DNA of 64,000 nucleotides from JBDHWG01 sp046328505 (GTDB lineage Bacteria > Chloroflexota > Anaerolineae > Epilineales > JAHCIE01): assembly GCA_046328505.1 (NCBI GenBank), contig JAXLWL010000003.1:62001-126000 (forward strand), written 5' to 3'. Of this stretch, positions 1 through 10,000 are shown in pieces; positions within the stretch are counted from its first letter, which is position 1; each line of letters starts with the position of its first letter. Position numbers and translations under genes: made by a program. The notes under the pieces are model-generated. The model worked only from the letters and a program-made list of their open reading frames with translations, did not search any database and was not told the origin of the DNA.

Positions 1-2
1 GC

Positions 3-263
3 AAGAAGATTTGCACCCACCTGCACCATGGCGGACCCGTCTACTCGCTTCATCTGGACACGCTCAGGGCCGCGTATGAACTCGGAGGGCGCTGCGGACC
101 TGGCACCTAGCTCAAACTGCACAGCTATGGCATCGAGCTGAGATCGTTCGGGAAACTCCTTGCTGATTCTCTCATAGAGCCGGCCTGGCAGAGTCCAATC
201 CCAGGAGGTAGATGGCGTGAATCTGAACTCACAAAGTGCCTCTATCAACGGAGGCGACAATAA
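3..263 (+). pseudogene. Possible 3' end of a gene with an in-frame stop
   Basis: Frame 3 reads from the window edge as a coding-like stretch to a TAG at 108-110. It then continues in the same frame for about 50 more codons to TAA at 261-263. No domain is recognised. The segment is convergent with the helicase that ends at 276. It could be the end of a gene finishing at 110, or a gene broken by the TAG. It could also be chance, since no start is visible in the window. Confidence 0.25.
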
Positions 264-275
264 TCTCTCTCCCAT

Positions 276-3200
276 TCACGCTTCTCCTTTCGGTATCTCA
301 GTTAAGATTACGGACGACTCGGCCCGATAGTATTCCACGATTCTCACCGGCCGCCAGTCCAGGCGGACCGGGTCTTGCACCACATGTACCTGTGGTGTAG
401 AAGCACAATTGTACACCACATACAGCCAGTAGTCTTGCGTCAGCCGCTCGGCCGTCTTATACTCGTTGGCGGACAGAGCGACGTCGCCCACGCCGGCGCG
501 GCCCTTGACCTCGATGAAGCGCACCTCGATGGCCGTCTGCGCCTGCCTGTCGGCAGACAGGGGCAGGTCCTCAGGGTGCGGGCCTGCCGCGGCGGGCGGG
601 CGGCGGGAGATGAGGTCGAAGCCGCGGTTGTCGCGCTCCACGCTCACCGGCTCGCGGCCCTGGGCGCGCTCGTACGCCATGACCGCCTCCAAGGCGATAC
701 GCTCGATCTCCTCGTCGCGCACCATCGCAGCCATGCCCGGCGCGTTACGCTCGGGATGCGGCAGCACCCACGCGCGGCCGACGAGCTGCATATCGCTGAT
801 GGCGCACTGCCGCTCTTGCGCCAGCTCCGCGACGCGCCGGTCGAGGCGGTTGTTCAGCTCGTCGAGGCGGTCCTCGACCAGTTGCAGATTAGCGGCGACG
901 GGCGAAGAGGTGTCACCCAACTCGCGCTGCTGCCATAGCCCTGCTAACTGAATGTTCTGCCGGTTGATGAGCGCGTCCAGGCTGAGGCGGGTGTGATGCT
1001 CGATGACGTCGGCCTCGTGGGCGCGCTGGGCGGCAACCTCAGCCAGGAATGGCTCGAGCGCCTCTTTCAGGAGCGCCTGCTCGACCTGGTCCCGCGCCGG
1101 CAGAGCGCCGTCGTCAGGGGGCTGCACTCCAGCGGGGGCCTGCCTGTCGGCAGACGCGGCCTGCCTGTCGGCAGACAGGGCGGGCGTGATGTCGAGGAAG
1201 AGCGTCGGCTGGCGTATGCTGATGTGGCCGTCGGCGTCGGTTTCGGCGACGAACAGGCGCCGATGGAGGACGTTACCGCGCCCATCTTTGATGGCCGCCG
1301 TGTAGACGTCGAGGCGGGCCGGCGTGGCGCGGTTCAGGTCGTAGAACACGGCGCCGCGCCGCAGGTCGTCCTCGGCCAGGTCGGACGTCGCCTGGCGCAC
1401 GGTCTCGAACAGCGGGTGGCCCGGCGTCACCCACTCCAGGGTTGCGTCGCCGGCGAGGGACGCCTTGTCGAAGGTCACGGTCTTGTAGTCGCGGCCCAGC
1501 CGGCCGAAGCGCGGCTCAAGCCCCTCGCCGACCACCCACAACGGTCGGGGGAGGCGGCCGATGCGATAGACCCGCGCGCCATCGCGCACCGGACGCGGCG
1601 TGAAGCCGTGCAGCGGCGCCGATTGAACGAAGAAGTCCTCGATGACCTCGGGCACCAGGCGGCGTTCCTTCGCCTCCGCCGACTTGCCGACGATAGCGGC
1701 GAGGTTGAGCTGGCGCTTGGCGAGGCCTTCCAGGGTCGAGTTGGTGACGCGGCGGAAGCGCTCGGTATCGACTTCCGCGACGATGCGGCTGACGATACTG
1801 TTCTCTGTCAGGTTCTGGGCGTACATCTCGCGCAGCATCCGCTCGAGCTCGTTGGCGGGGAAGATGTCACCCAGGACGTTGAAAACCTTGCCGGTGCGCT
1901 CGGGGTCGAGGGCGTTCTCGATCTCGCGCAGGCGCTCGAAGAGCTTCTGGAGCACCCGGCCCTCGCGTGTGCTGGATGAGACGAAGTTGAAGATGAGGCA
2001 GTCGTGCTCCTGGAGGTAGCGGTGGATGCGGCCCATGCGTTGCTCGAGGCGCACCGGGTTCCAGGGGATGTCGTAGTTGATCATGAACCAGCAGAACTGG
2101 AGGTTGATGCCCTCGCCCGCTGCCTCCGTCGCGACCATGAACTGGCACGACTCGCGGAACTCCTTCTCAGCGCAGATGCGCGTGCCCGGGGTGTCGCGGT
2201 CGCCAATCTTCATGCCGCCGTGGATCTGGGTAACGCTGCGCCCCCACTCCTTCAGCTTGCCGACGAGGTAGTCGAGGGTGTCCTTGTGCTCGGTAAAGAT
2301 GAGGGCTTTCATCTTCGGGTCGGAGAATACGCCTTGCTCCTCCAACAGCCGCTTGAGCGCGTCCACCTTGGACTCGGTCTCGCTCTGCTCGACGACCTTG
2401 GCCTGGGCGATGAGGCGGTCCAGGGTGCCGATCTCGGCGCGCAGGGCCGCCGGGTCGGGTGACGCCACCGCGCCCTCCGCCTCGCTCAGGATCTCCTGCT
2501 GCTCGTCCTCGGGCAGCTCGTCGAAGTCGTCGGGGATGCGGCGCTGGATCTGGGCCTGGTAGTACGCTTGCGGGTCATCCAGGATGCGCTGGCGCTTCTC
2601 CCGCATCCGCTCCAACGTGCGCCGGCAGGCGTAGACGCTGGAGGCGAAGCGGCGCTGGAGCATGGCCATGGTGAAGCCGATGGCGCGCCCGCGGGCGGAC
2701 TTGTCGCCGGCCGCCTTGGTGGACTGCTCGACGACGTAGTTGGTCAGGGCATTGTAGAAATCCCACTCGTCGGCATCGAGCTCGAACTCCAGGGTCTGGA
2801 CGTTGCGTTTGGTGAACAGCGCCTTGACCTGGCCGGTCTCCGGATCGGGGAAGGTGACCAGGGCCTCTTTGACGCGGCGCAGGTAGAACGGCGCCTCCTG
2901 ACGCTGCATCGCGTCTTGCAGGCTGGCGAGGTCGCCATAGACATCCCTGTCGAGCAGGCTGAGGAAGAGCGTGAAGTTCTCGGGGTCGCCCTTGTGGGGC
3001 GTCGCCGTCATGAGCAGGTAGTGGTCGGTCCGCTCCGACAGCGCCTCGCCGAGCTGATACGCCAGGGTCTTGTGCTCGGCGCTGTAGGCGGCCATCTTGT
3101 GGGCCTCGTCCACGATGATCAGATCCCAGTGGCTGCGCAGCAGGCTATCCCGCGCCTCGTCAATGCGGGAGACCCAGGAGATAGATGTGATGGCCTGGTG

Positions 3201-3869
3201 GTGGTCCTGCCACGGACTGGAGCCGTAGACGCTGTATAGCACCTCGCCCCGAATGACGTCGAAGTTCTCCTGGAACTTGTCCTTGAGCTCGCGCTGCCAC
3301 TGGAACGAGAGGTTGGCCGGCGTGACGATGAGAATGCGCTGGATGAGGCCGCGGATCTTGAGCTCCTTGATGAGCAGGCCGGCCATGATGGTCTTGCCCG
3401 CGCCGGGGTCGTCGGCCAGGAGGAAGCGGATGCGCGGCATCTTGAGGAAGTAGTCGTAGACGGCCTCGAGCTGGTGAGGCAGCGGGTCGACGCGAGCGAT
3501 GGACAGGGAGAAGTAGGGATCGTACTCGTATGCCAGGCCCAGGCGCAGCGCCTCGATGCCGAGCCGGAACCGCTTGGCGTCGCCGTCGAACGGTTCCCGG
3601 TCGGGACTGACGACGAGCGTTGCGAGCTGCTCCGGCGATAGGACGTGCTCGTAGACCTGCTGGCTGTGCAGGCCCTTGCCGACCAGCCTGACGGAGGCGC
3701 CAAGGGGCGAAGTAATGATGATCTGCACCGGCTCGGGAAAAAGAGGGCCACGGACAATAGCATTCTGTTTCAGACGGGCGACGACGTCGTCGTGAACCAC
3801 GGACTCCTCCAACGGGAGAAGAATCTCAGAGTAGTGAGTGATGAACGATGAGGCGAGACCGGGCAGCAA
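276..3869 (-). CDS. SNF2-type DEAH helicase with C-terminal DUF3883 region (DrmD-like)
   Basis: This 1197-residue superfamily 2 ATPase probably remodels or translocates on DNA. Visible motifs are Walker A DDPGAGKT (about 153-160), DEAH (254-257), motif III TAT (288-290), a helicase C half beginning near ALIFTEHKDTLDYL, and motif VI MGRIHR. The last 110 residues contain GFDLISRR and FIEVKGR, the pattern of DUF3883, a predicted nuclease-like domain. Size and architecture match the DISARM helicase DrmD and related defence helicases. No drmA, drmB, drmC or methylase partner lies in the window, so DrmD is an inference; partners could lie beyond the left edge, where this gene's downstream neighbours would be. 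Short hairpin repeats are inserted in frame near the C-terminus. It is transcribed away from the STAND gene at 4330. Confidence 0.85.
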   Translation of the reverse strand: MLPGLASSFITHYSEILLPLEESVVHDDVVARLKQNAIVRGPLFPEPVQIIITSPLGASVRLVGKGLHSQQVYEHVLSPEQLATLVVSPDREPFDGDAKRFRLGIEALRLGLAYEYDPYFSLSIARVDPLPHQLEAVYDYFLKMPRIRFLLADDPGAGKTIMAGLLIKELKIRGLIQRILIVTPANLSFQWQRELKDKFQENFDVIRGEVLYSVYGSSPWQDHHQAITSISWVSRIDEARDSLLRSHWDLIIVDEAHKMAAYSAEHKTLAYQLGEALSERTDHYLLMTATPHKGDPENFTLFLSLLDRDVYGDLASLQDAMQRQEAPFYLRRVKEALVTFPDPETGQVKALFTKRNVQTLEFELDADEWDFYNALTNYVVEQSTKAAGDKSARGRAIGFTMAMLQRRFASSVYACRRTLERMREKRQRILDDPQAYYQAQIQRRIPDDFDELPEDEQQEILSEAEGAVASPDPAALRAEIGTLDRLIAQAKVVEQSETESKVDALKRLLEEQGVFSDPKMKALIFTEHKDTLDYLVGKLKEWGRSVTQIHGGMKIGDRDTPGTRICAEKEFRESCQFMVATEAAGEGINLQFCWFMINYDIPWNPVRLEQRMGRIHRYLQEHDCLIFNFVSSSTREGRVLQKLFERLREIENALDPERTGKVFNVLGDIFPANELERMLREMYAQNLTENSIVSRIVAEVDTERFRRVTNSTLEGLAKRQLNLAAIVGKSAEAKERRLVPEVIEDFFVQSAPLHGFTPRPVRDGARVYRIGRLPRPLWVVGEGLEPRFGRLGRDYKTVTFDKASLAGDATLEWVTPGHPLFETVRQATSDLAEDDLRRGAVFYDLNRATPARLDVYTAAIKDGRGNVLHRRLFVAETDADGHISIRQPTLFLDITPALSADRQAASADRQAPAGVQPPDDGALPARDQVEQALLKEALEPFLAEVAAQRAHEADVIEHHTRLSLDALINRQNIQLAGLWQQRELGDTSSPVAANLQLVEDRLDELNNRLDRRVAELAQERQCAISDMQLVGRAWVLPHPERNAPGMAAMVRDEEIERIALEAVMAYERAQGREPVSVERDNRGFDLISRRPPAAAGPHPEDLPLSADRQAQTAIEVRFIEVKGRAGVGDVALSANEYKTAERLTQDYWLYVVYNCASTPQVHVVQDPVRLDWRPVRIVEYYRAESSVILTEIPKGEA
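541..566. repeat. Palindromic repeat inserted in frame in the helicase
   Basis: The core CCTGCCTGTCGGCAGACAGG can fold as a hairpin, with a CTGTC/GACAG inner stem and GC flanks. On the helicase strand it is read as LSADRQA and falls inside the DUF3883 region, between the GFDL and FIEVKG motifs. Confidence 0.6.
1138..1184. repeat. Two tandem copies of the same palindromic repeat
   Basis: GCCTGCCTGTCGGCAGAC occurs at 1138 and again at 1159, the second copy followed by the full closing arm. In the helicase they are read as two tandem SADRQA units in a linker about 850-870 residues from the start. They share the core of the copy at 541, so one short element has spread to two places in one gene. 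Confidence 0.6.
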
Positions 3870-4266
3870 GACGCGTAGCGATCAGCCAAGGCTGACCGAT
3901 ATGTAGAACGATTCCAATGGCAAATCGGTACGCTCGCTGGCAGACAATGACACGGTCAGGATAGCACGGCTCCTGCCGGTGTCAAGTGTGCCGGCGCAGC
4001 CCGTCTTGGCGCGCACGGATAGGGGGAGGGGGGTCTATGTCTCCTCCGATTCGCGTACAATCCCGCAACATCCCCGGGGGGCGCATAAAGAATTTGTTGA
4101 AACGGCTACTGAACGTTGGTCGTTCTCCCACCACCATGCCCAAGGCGACGCTGGTGCGCGGGATATGACAACGACTATTCTCCACTAGAGGCCCAGGAAT
4201 CCTCAGCTGAGGAGCCTGTCTCCCACCCTTTACAAACACTTTATGCACCCATCCCCGGGTCGCGTA
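3870..4266. other. Divergent intergenic region, no convincing gene
   Basis: This separates the minus-strand helicase start from the plus-strand STAND gene. A 43-codon frame from ATG 4037 (MSPPIRVQS..., ending at 4168) has no good ribosome site and no recognisable domain. I see no clear repeat or RNA structure. It should hold the helicase promoter, but I could not pick a -35/-10 pair with confidence. Confidence 0.4.
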
Positions 4267-4295
4267 TTGATTGCACGGCGAGATGGAGGTATAAT
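4267..4295 (+). promoter_or_regulatory. Sigma70-type promoter of the STAND gene
   Basis: TTGATT (4267-4272) and TATAAT (4290-4295) are separated by exactly 17 bp. The -10 is a perfect consensus. It lies 35 bp before the start codon and faces the gene. Confidence 0.7.
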
Positions 4296-4329
4296 CGAAG
4301 AAAGCGCGCTGTGACCAGGAGGGTGTGCA

Positions 4330-6594
4330 ATGCTGCTCGACCGCCCGGACAACCGCGACCAACCTCCGTCTCCGTCTTCTGACGACGGCCAGCATCCGCT
4401 TCCGCCTGTTGACATCCGCCTGGAGATCCGCGACCAGCTTCAGCCCTTCTCCGTTGACGACCTCAAAGAGACTGTCTTTCGCCTCGGTCTCGACTGGGAC
4501 GAGTTCGGTGGCGGCGAGACCATCAAGTCCACGCGTATCATCAACATCGTCACCTACCACTGGCGCCACAATTCTCTACCCTCACTCCAAGCCGCCATGG
4601 CCGACTTCGAGCGCGACCCTCTGTACCGCCACACACGCCCCGTCTCTCGCGAGCGCCAGAACGAGCTGAACCTCATCAAGCGCGTGCGCCATGACTGGAT
4701 CAAAGACTTTCTGGAAGACTCGCTCTACCAGGAGGCTCGCCTCCCACTTGGCATGGAGGCACAGCAAGATGCCGTCGTCCGCCCGTGGGAGACCCTCGTT
4801 CAGACGTCGGGTAGCTCGCCTGAACCGCTCCCGTCCTCGACGCAAATCGCGACGGTGTTCGACGACGCCGGCGGCTCGCTGCTCATCCTCGGTGCGCCGG
4901 GCGCAGGCAAGACGACGACAATGCTCGATCTAGCACAGGACCTACTGGCGCGAGCAGCGCGCGACGAGAGCAGCCCTCTGCCCGTCGTCTTCAACTTGTC
5001 GTCGTGGGCGAAGAAGCACAAGGCCCTGACTGAGTGGATGGCTGACGAACTGAACTCGCGCTGCGGCGCACCGCGCAAAATCGCCCAGGGATGGCTAGAC
5101 GACGACCACATCCTGCCGCTGCTCGACGGGCTAGACGAGGTGGAAGCCGAGCACCGGGCCGGCTGCGCCGAGGCCATTAATGCATTTCGCCAGGAGCACG
5201 GCTTCGTGCCGCTTGTGGTATGCAGCCGCCAGGCAGAGTACAACGACTTGGTCACGCGGCACGAGGTCAAGCTAACGTTAGGAACAGCCATTTTGCTTCA
5301 GCCGCTGACGACATCACAGGTGGACGGCTACCTGGCGACGCTGGGCGACGGAGTTGCCGGGTTGCGTCAGGCGCTCGCTGCCGACGGGACGCTGCGCGAG
5401 CTGGCTGACACCCCGCTCATGCTGAGCATCCTGCTGCTGACGTACGTGGGCCAGGACTCCCTAGCCATCCTGGAGTCGGCGAGCCAAGGTTCGCTTTTCG
5501 AGAACTACGTTCAGGCAATGTTCAGCCGACGCAGGAAGAACGACCGCTACAGCCGAGAGCAGACCATCCACTGGTTGGCGTGGCTAGCTCGGACGATGAA
5601 GCGGCAGTCCGAGACGGTGTTCTACCTAGAGGGGATACAGCCAGAGTGGCTGCCATCAAGAAAGACCGGTCGCCAATATGTGTTGCTGGACAGGCTAGGC
5701 TGGGCCACGGCCATAGCATTGATCATCGGCTTTGGTCTGGCACCGGTATTCGGACTAGACGCACGGATCCTTGGTTTGCTTTGTGGTGTGGTGATGCTCC
5801 TGTTTGGCAGCGATATCAAGAGCTCGAACGTCCGGCTTAGCTGGATGACACGAACTCGCGATGCCGTGATCGGCTGGCTGGTCACAGGATTGTTGTTCGG
5901 GCTAATCATCTTGCTTGTGAGCTATCGAGACTCAAGCCCACTCGCCGTCCCGGATAGCCTGTTGATGGGAATGGTCTACGGGTCTTTCGGTGCGCTGGCA
6001 GGTTTCTTGTCTGGGGCGCCCGGCATTCGGCCGAGACGAATTGCCGTTGTAGAGACGGTGGGTTCATCACGCGGATCGATGCTGCGGTCGAGCCTAGTCA
6101 GTCTCCCCCTCTGCCTGGGCCTTGGCCTGATCGGCGGCTTGCTGACGAGGGAACTCAGCGATTTCGTCCTGGCCGGCTTCTTGCTAGGGCTCGCGATGGC
6201 AGTCGTGGGAGGATTGGTCGGTGGCCGCATTGAATCGAGAACCGAGCCGAATCAGGGTATTCGCCGATCGGCGCGCGTAGCGGCTATTGTGATGATGTTC
6301 AGCGGGCTGTTTGTTGGACTGACTTGGTTCGCCCTCTTTAGGCGGGGGGAAGTTGAAACGGCCTTTGTCTTCGCCCCGGTCATCATGGTAATCGCCGGTA
6401 CAGCATTTGGTGGGTATGCAGTCCTTTCCCACAATGCGTTGCGCCTGTTGCTGTGGCATGAGCATTGCCTGCCGTGGCGGTTGGTGCCGTTTCTGGACTA
6501 CGCGGCCGAGCGCATTTTCCTGCGCAACGTTGGTGGGGGCTACATCTTCGTCCACAGGAATTTGCAGGACTACTTCGCCTCGCTGGACGCGTGA
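4330..6594 (+). CDS. NACHT/STAND NTPase with effector-associated domain and eight membrane helices
   Basis: The ATG follows an AGGAGG site. Residues about 30-105 (IRDQLQPFSVDDLKETVFRL, then a second helical half) resemble effector-associated domain 7, a death-like adaptor found in bacterial conflict ATPases. The NTPase has Walker A GAPGAGKTTT (about 187-196) and a NACHT-type Walker B LLDGLDE (about 265). From about residue 455 to 710 there are some eight hydrophobic helices. No repeat sensor such as TPR or WD40 is seen. The architecture suggests a membrane-anchored signalling or defence NTPase whose partner effector, recruited through the adaptor, is not adjacent. Its neighbour on the left is a DrmD-like helicase, which fits a small defence island. 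The exact function is unknown. Confidence 0.8.
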   Translation: MLLDRPDNRDQPPSPSSDDGQHPLPPVDIRLEIRDQLQPFSVDDLKETVFRLGLDWDEFGGGETIKSTRIINIVTYHWRHNSLPSLQAAMADFERDPLYRHTRPVSRERQNELNLIKRVRHDWIKDFLEDSLYQEARLPLGMEAQQDAVVRPWETLVQTSGSSPEPLPSSTQIATVFDDAGGSLLILGAPGAGKTTTMLDLAQDLLARAARDESSPLPVVFNLSSWAKKHKALTEWMADELNSRCGAPRKIAQGWLDDDHILPLLDGLDEVEAEHRAGCAEAINAFRQEHGFVPLVVCSRQAEYNDLVTRHEVKLTLGTAILLQPLTTSQVDGYLATLGDGVAGLRQALAADGTLRELADTPLMLSILLLTYVGQDSLAILESASQGSLFENYVQAMFSRRRKNDRYSREQTIHWLAWLARTMKRQSETVFYLEGIQPEWLPSRKTGRQYVLLDRLGWATAIALIIGFGLAPVFGLDARILGLLCGVVMLLFGSDIKSSNVRLSWMTRTRDAVIGWLVTGLLFGLIILLVSYRDSSPLAVPDSLLMGMVYGSFGALAGFLSGAPGIRPRRIAVVETVGSSRGSMLRSSLVSLPLCLGLGLIGGLLTRELSDFVLAGFLLGLAMAVVGGLVGGRIESRTEPNQGIRRSARVAAIVMMFSGLFVGLTWFALFRRGEVETAFVFAPVIMVIAGTAFGGYAVLSHNALRLLLWHEHCLPWRLVPFLDYAAERIFLRNVGGGYIFVHRNLQDYFASLDA

Positions 6595-6661
6595 GGAATG
6601 CCCTCTGTCTATGTCAAAGGCACGACTCGCTCCGAGACGTTCCACGTCCACATCGATGCGG

Positions 6662-7075
6662 CTATTGAACGGCGAGTGCCAGAACTGCACCACATGCAAT
6701 CGCCGGAACATACGGAAAGTTTCGCCCGCCTCTCCACCGTACTGCCAACGCGAGTGCGCCCCCTATGAGCGCCATCCACGCGGCTGCATGCAGCACGAAG
6801 TCCCAGCCTTGCCATGCGCCGACGGCGCCAAGGAGTAGGGCGTCAGCGAGGCCAAAGCCGCCGAGAAGGACAAAGGGTAGGAGGAGTAGGCCGCCAACCA
6901 GTAGACCAAGCACGCTGCGCAGTAGTGCGTCTGACCCACCAGAAGCGGCCACGAGCAGAGCGAGAGCCATGCTGCCGGTGGTCAGCCAGCGAGGAACCTT
7001 CCGTGAGCGGACATCGGTGACAGCGGCGATGCCAAGTGTTGCCAGCAAGAAGGCAGTACCGATCCAGGACGGCAT
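6662..7075 (-). CDS. tadV: A24-family prepilin peptidase, TadV/CpaA type
   Basis: This integral membrane aspartyl protease would cleave the leader of the Flp pilin and TadE/F-like pseudopilins at the inner membrane. The 137-residue length suits the short TadV type, which lacks the methylase domain. The first catalytic Asp sits in AAVTDVRSRKVP. The second is probably in GFGLADALLLGAVGAWQG, replacing the usual GxGD box, so it is slightly divergent. About five hydrophobic segments are visible. It is the last gene of the Tad operon, three bases after the stop of the regulator, and is convergent with the STAND gene. Confidence 0.85.
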   Translation of the reverse strand: MPSWIGTAFLLATLGIAAVTDVRSRKVPRWLTTGSMALALLVAASGGSDALLRSVLGLLVGGLLLLPFVLLGGFGLADALLLGAVGAWQGWDFVLHAAAWMALIGGALALAVRWRGGRNFPYVPAIACGAVLALAVQ

Positions 7076-7078
7076 GCG

Positions 7079-10000
7079 TTACCCTCTCGCGCGGCGAGAA
7101 CGCCGCCCGTTCGTGGACCGGCTCGCCGCTTTCGCCTCTAGTTCCTGGCGAATGGCCTCGAAAAGAGCAACTGTCTCCGGTTGAGGGGGATACCCCTCGC
7201 GGTCGTCCGCTGCATCGTTCGCCCTCCCGAATGCGTCGCGCAGCGCCCGACGGAGCTTGCGATCCTCCTTCACCAATGCGGTGAGATCGCCCGTCTGTTG
7301 ATAGCACCGATAGAGCTCCTGAACGACATCCTCCAGCAAAGGCTCCATGCGCAGCAGCTCGTTGTACTCGCCAATCGCTCGCTCGATCTGCCCCGCATCG
7401 CGGTATAGCCTCGCCAGGCGCCGCCGCACCCGGCTGTACTGGTCTCGATAGTGCTCGCGAAGCGTCACGCCGGTCTCGGAGCGGTCGTCGAGCCAGGAAT
7501 AGCGCCGATTGTCCGAACCGGCAAGCAAGTCACCCTTATACAGGGCAATCGCTTGTTCGAGCGCCGCTATGGCCTTAGCGGGCGGCAAGTGTTGGCTATC
7601 ACGGCAGAGGGCCTGGAACTGATGAACATCGCTGGTGATGAGAGTGGGGTCCAGGCTGCAGAGTCCTCTCCGCTCGTTACGCACGGCGTCCCGAGGCAGA
7701 TCCTCAACCTGATAGACGAGCGCGTCCCGCAATTTGTTGATCATCGAGCTGAGCCTAGATTTCAAGAACTTCGGTTCTTCATCCGGCCAGATACTCGCGA
7801 TGATCTTCTCTCTCGAAACTCCGCTCTGGGGATGGCAGGCCAGAAACGTCAGGACCTCCCACGCTTTGTAAACGCCCCCCTCCTTGCTTACAGCGTCCAG
7901 CTGCCGATCACCATGCCAGACACTGAACCCGCCGAAACAGTAGACCTGGACAGTCGTGCTGGGTTGCATCGCGTCGTCTGCGTCGGCTGCCCGACAGGCG
8001 GCAGCGTCTCCATTGGCCGCGGGTACGATTTCCTCCAGCTGCGCGACCGTCGTGCTCTTCTTCGTGGAGGCGCGCTTCTTCGTAACATGGCCATTCGCGG
8101 TGATCGGCGCTGCCGGGACCTCACTCCGCGCTGCCGGGGCGACACGCTCTGTGACAGCAGACGGCGCTTCGACCTCAACCGCTAAAGGGCGGCTCCCCTC
8201 GCCATTCGCCTGGCTCGTGTTCAACGCAAGCTGCTCAATCCCATCCCCATTGGTGGACCCTTCGTCGGACCGGGGTACGCCGTTTGATGATGGTGGCGCT
8301 GGCGGCGCCTGGCTTCCGTACGCCTCGTTCATCAGGCGGATGATATGCTCTAGGTTGTCTCCTGAGACGCGCAATCCTCGCACGAGGGTCATGCGGCGAC
8401 CGTCGATGCGCACCAGTATCTCACCCGTGGCGAGATCGGCCGCATCCGGTTCCGCCAGCAGCCGGATGCTCTCCTCTTCGTCCATCATCTCCAGAACCAG
8501 ACGGGTTGTGAAACGATGCACCATGTCATCTTCGAGTACTTCCGGCTGAGAGGTCGCTGCCAGGATGCGGATCCGGTGTTGAGGGCCATGCATCTCGAGC
8601 TTGTCGAGTAGGGCCGCGTCGATGTCCACGTCGGCCAGCTCCCCGAGCACAAGCACGATCTCAGGCTCGCCGGAGCTGCCAGCTTCGCGCTGCTTGGGGT
8701 CGTCGTTGACCTGACCCATGCGCCGGGCCAACTCTGCCGCGACCTCCGCCAGCACGTCCGCGACGCGAGCCTCGTCCGCAGGGTCAATAAGCTCGCCACA
8801 TCGGTGCGGGAGATGAGCCAGCTCCGGCGGCAGAGTGCGAGGGCTTGCGATTGTCCAGAGCCGTAGCTCCTCCGGGCGACATCGCGCCGCGAGCGCGCTC
8901 ACCAAACTGGTCAGGACGATGTCAGGCCCGCTGCCGGCCACGCCTGCGACCAGGACATGTTTCAGGGCGCGCCAGTTGACGTAGAGCATCTCGTGCCGGA
9001 AGATACCGACCGGCGCCAGCAACAACGCATCAGAACGTCCGGTATCTGGCGTTAGTAGAGTCGTTAGCTTTGGCTCGGTTACACGGAGCTGCAGATCCTG
9101 GTCCGGCGTTCGCCGCGTTTCGGCGCTGCATCCCAGCCGCTGCCCGAACTGGGCCGCCAGCGCGACGATGCGTGCTTCCGCCTCAACAGGGACGTTAAGC
9201 GTCAGGCTGACCGTGTTAGGCGACTGTCGGGCGGCCACGATGGGCGCCGTGTCAAGATCGTATTCGCGTAAGAACCGAAGCCACTGCTCGGCGACCAGGA
9301 TCGCCGGCTCGACCTCGTTCCCCTCGATGCGGTGAGTCAGGACACGCGCCAGATCGGCGTCGGTGAAACCTGGCTTGATGGGTGGGCCATCGTCGAGAGG
9401 AACGGGCGGCTCGCTCATACTGCGGCGAAAGCGCCGCACCGCGAGTGTCGCCGCCCCGGCGACCGCGGCGGCTGAGACACCGGCGATGCCCCAGAGGAGC
9501 GGCGGAAGCTCACGGGCGGACGCGTCTGCCGGCGGTGCGGCCATCACTGTGGGCGCCTGGGTGGGTGTAGCGCTCGGAGGGGGAACTGCGGTCGGCAACG
9601 GCGCCGTGGCAGTGGGCAGTGGCGCGGGAGCGGCGACAGTCAGTGGTGGGTCAGACGGCGGCAGAACCCGAGGAGGCGCCTCTACCGGCGCTTCGTGCGC
9701 AGCCGGTGCATCAGCTGGCTGGGCGGTTGTGACTTGCTTTTCGACGGGCAGCTTAAGGCGCAGGCCGGGCCAGATGAGACTGGGATTGGTGAGGCGCCAG
9801 CCCGTCTTCGGGTGCGCCACACCCCGATTGAGCTCGAAGATCTCGGTGTAGCGCGTGGGGTCACCCAGGAAGCGCGCCGCGATGCCCCATAGCGTGTCGC
9901 CCTTCTCGACCACATAATACGTCTCGTCGTTCACCTCTTCGACATGCTCGCTTGGCATGGGAATGACCAGCACCCAGCCTGGATGGATCACGCCGACGCG

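Noticed and set aside
276..3869. A full DISARM system
   Set aside because: Only a DrmD-like helicase is visible; drmA, drmB, drmC and a drm methylase are absent from the window.
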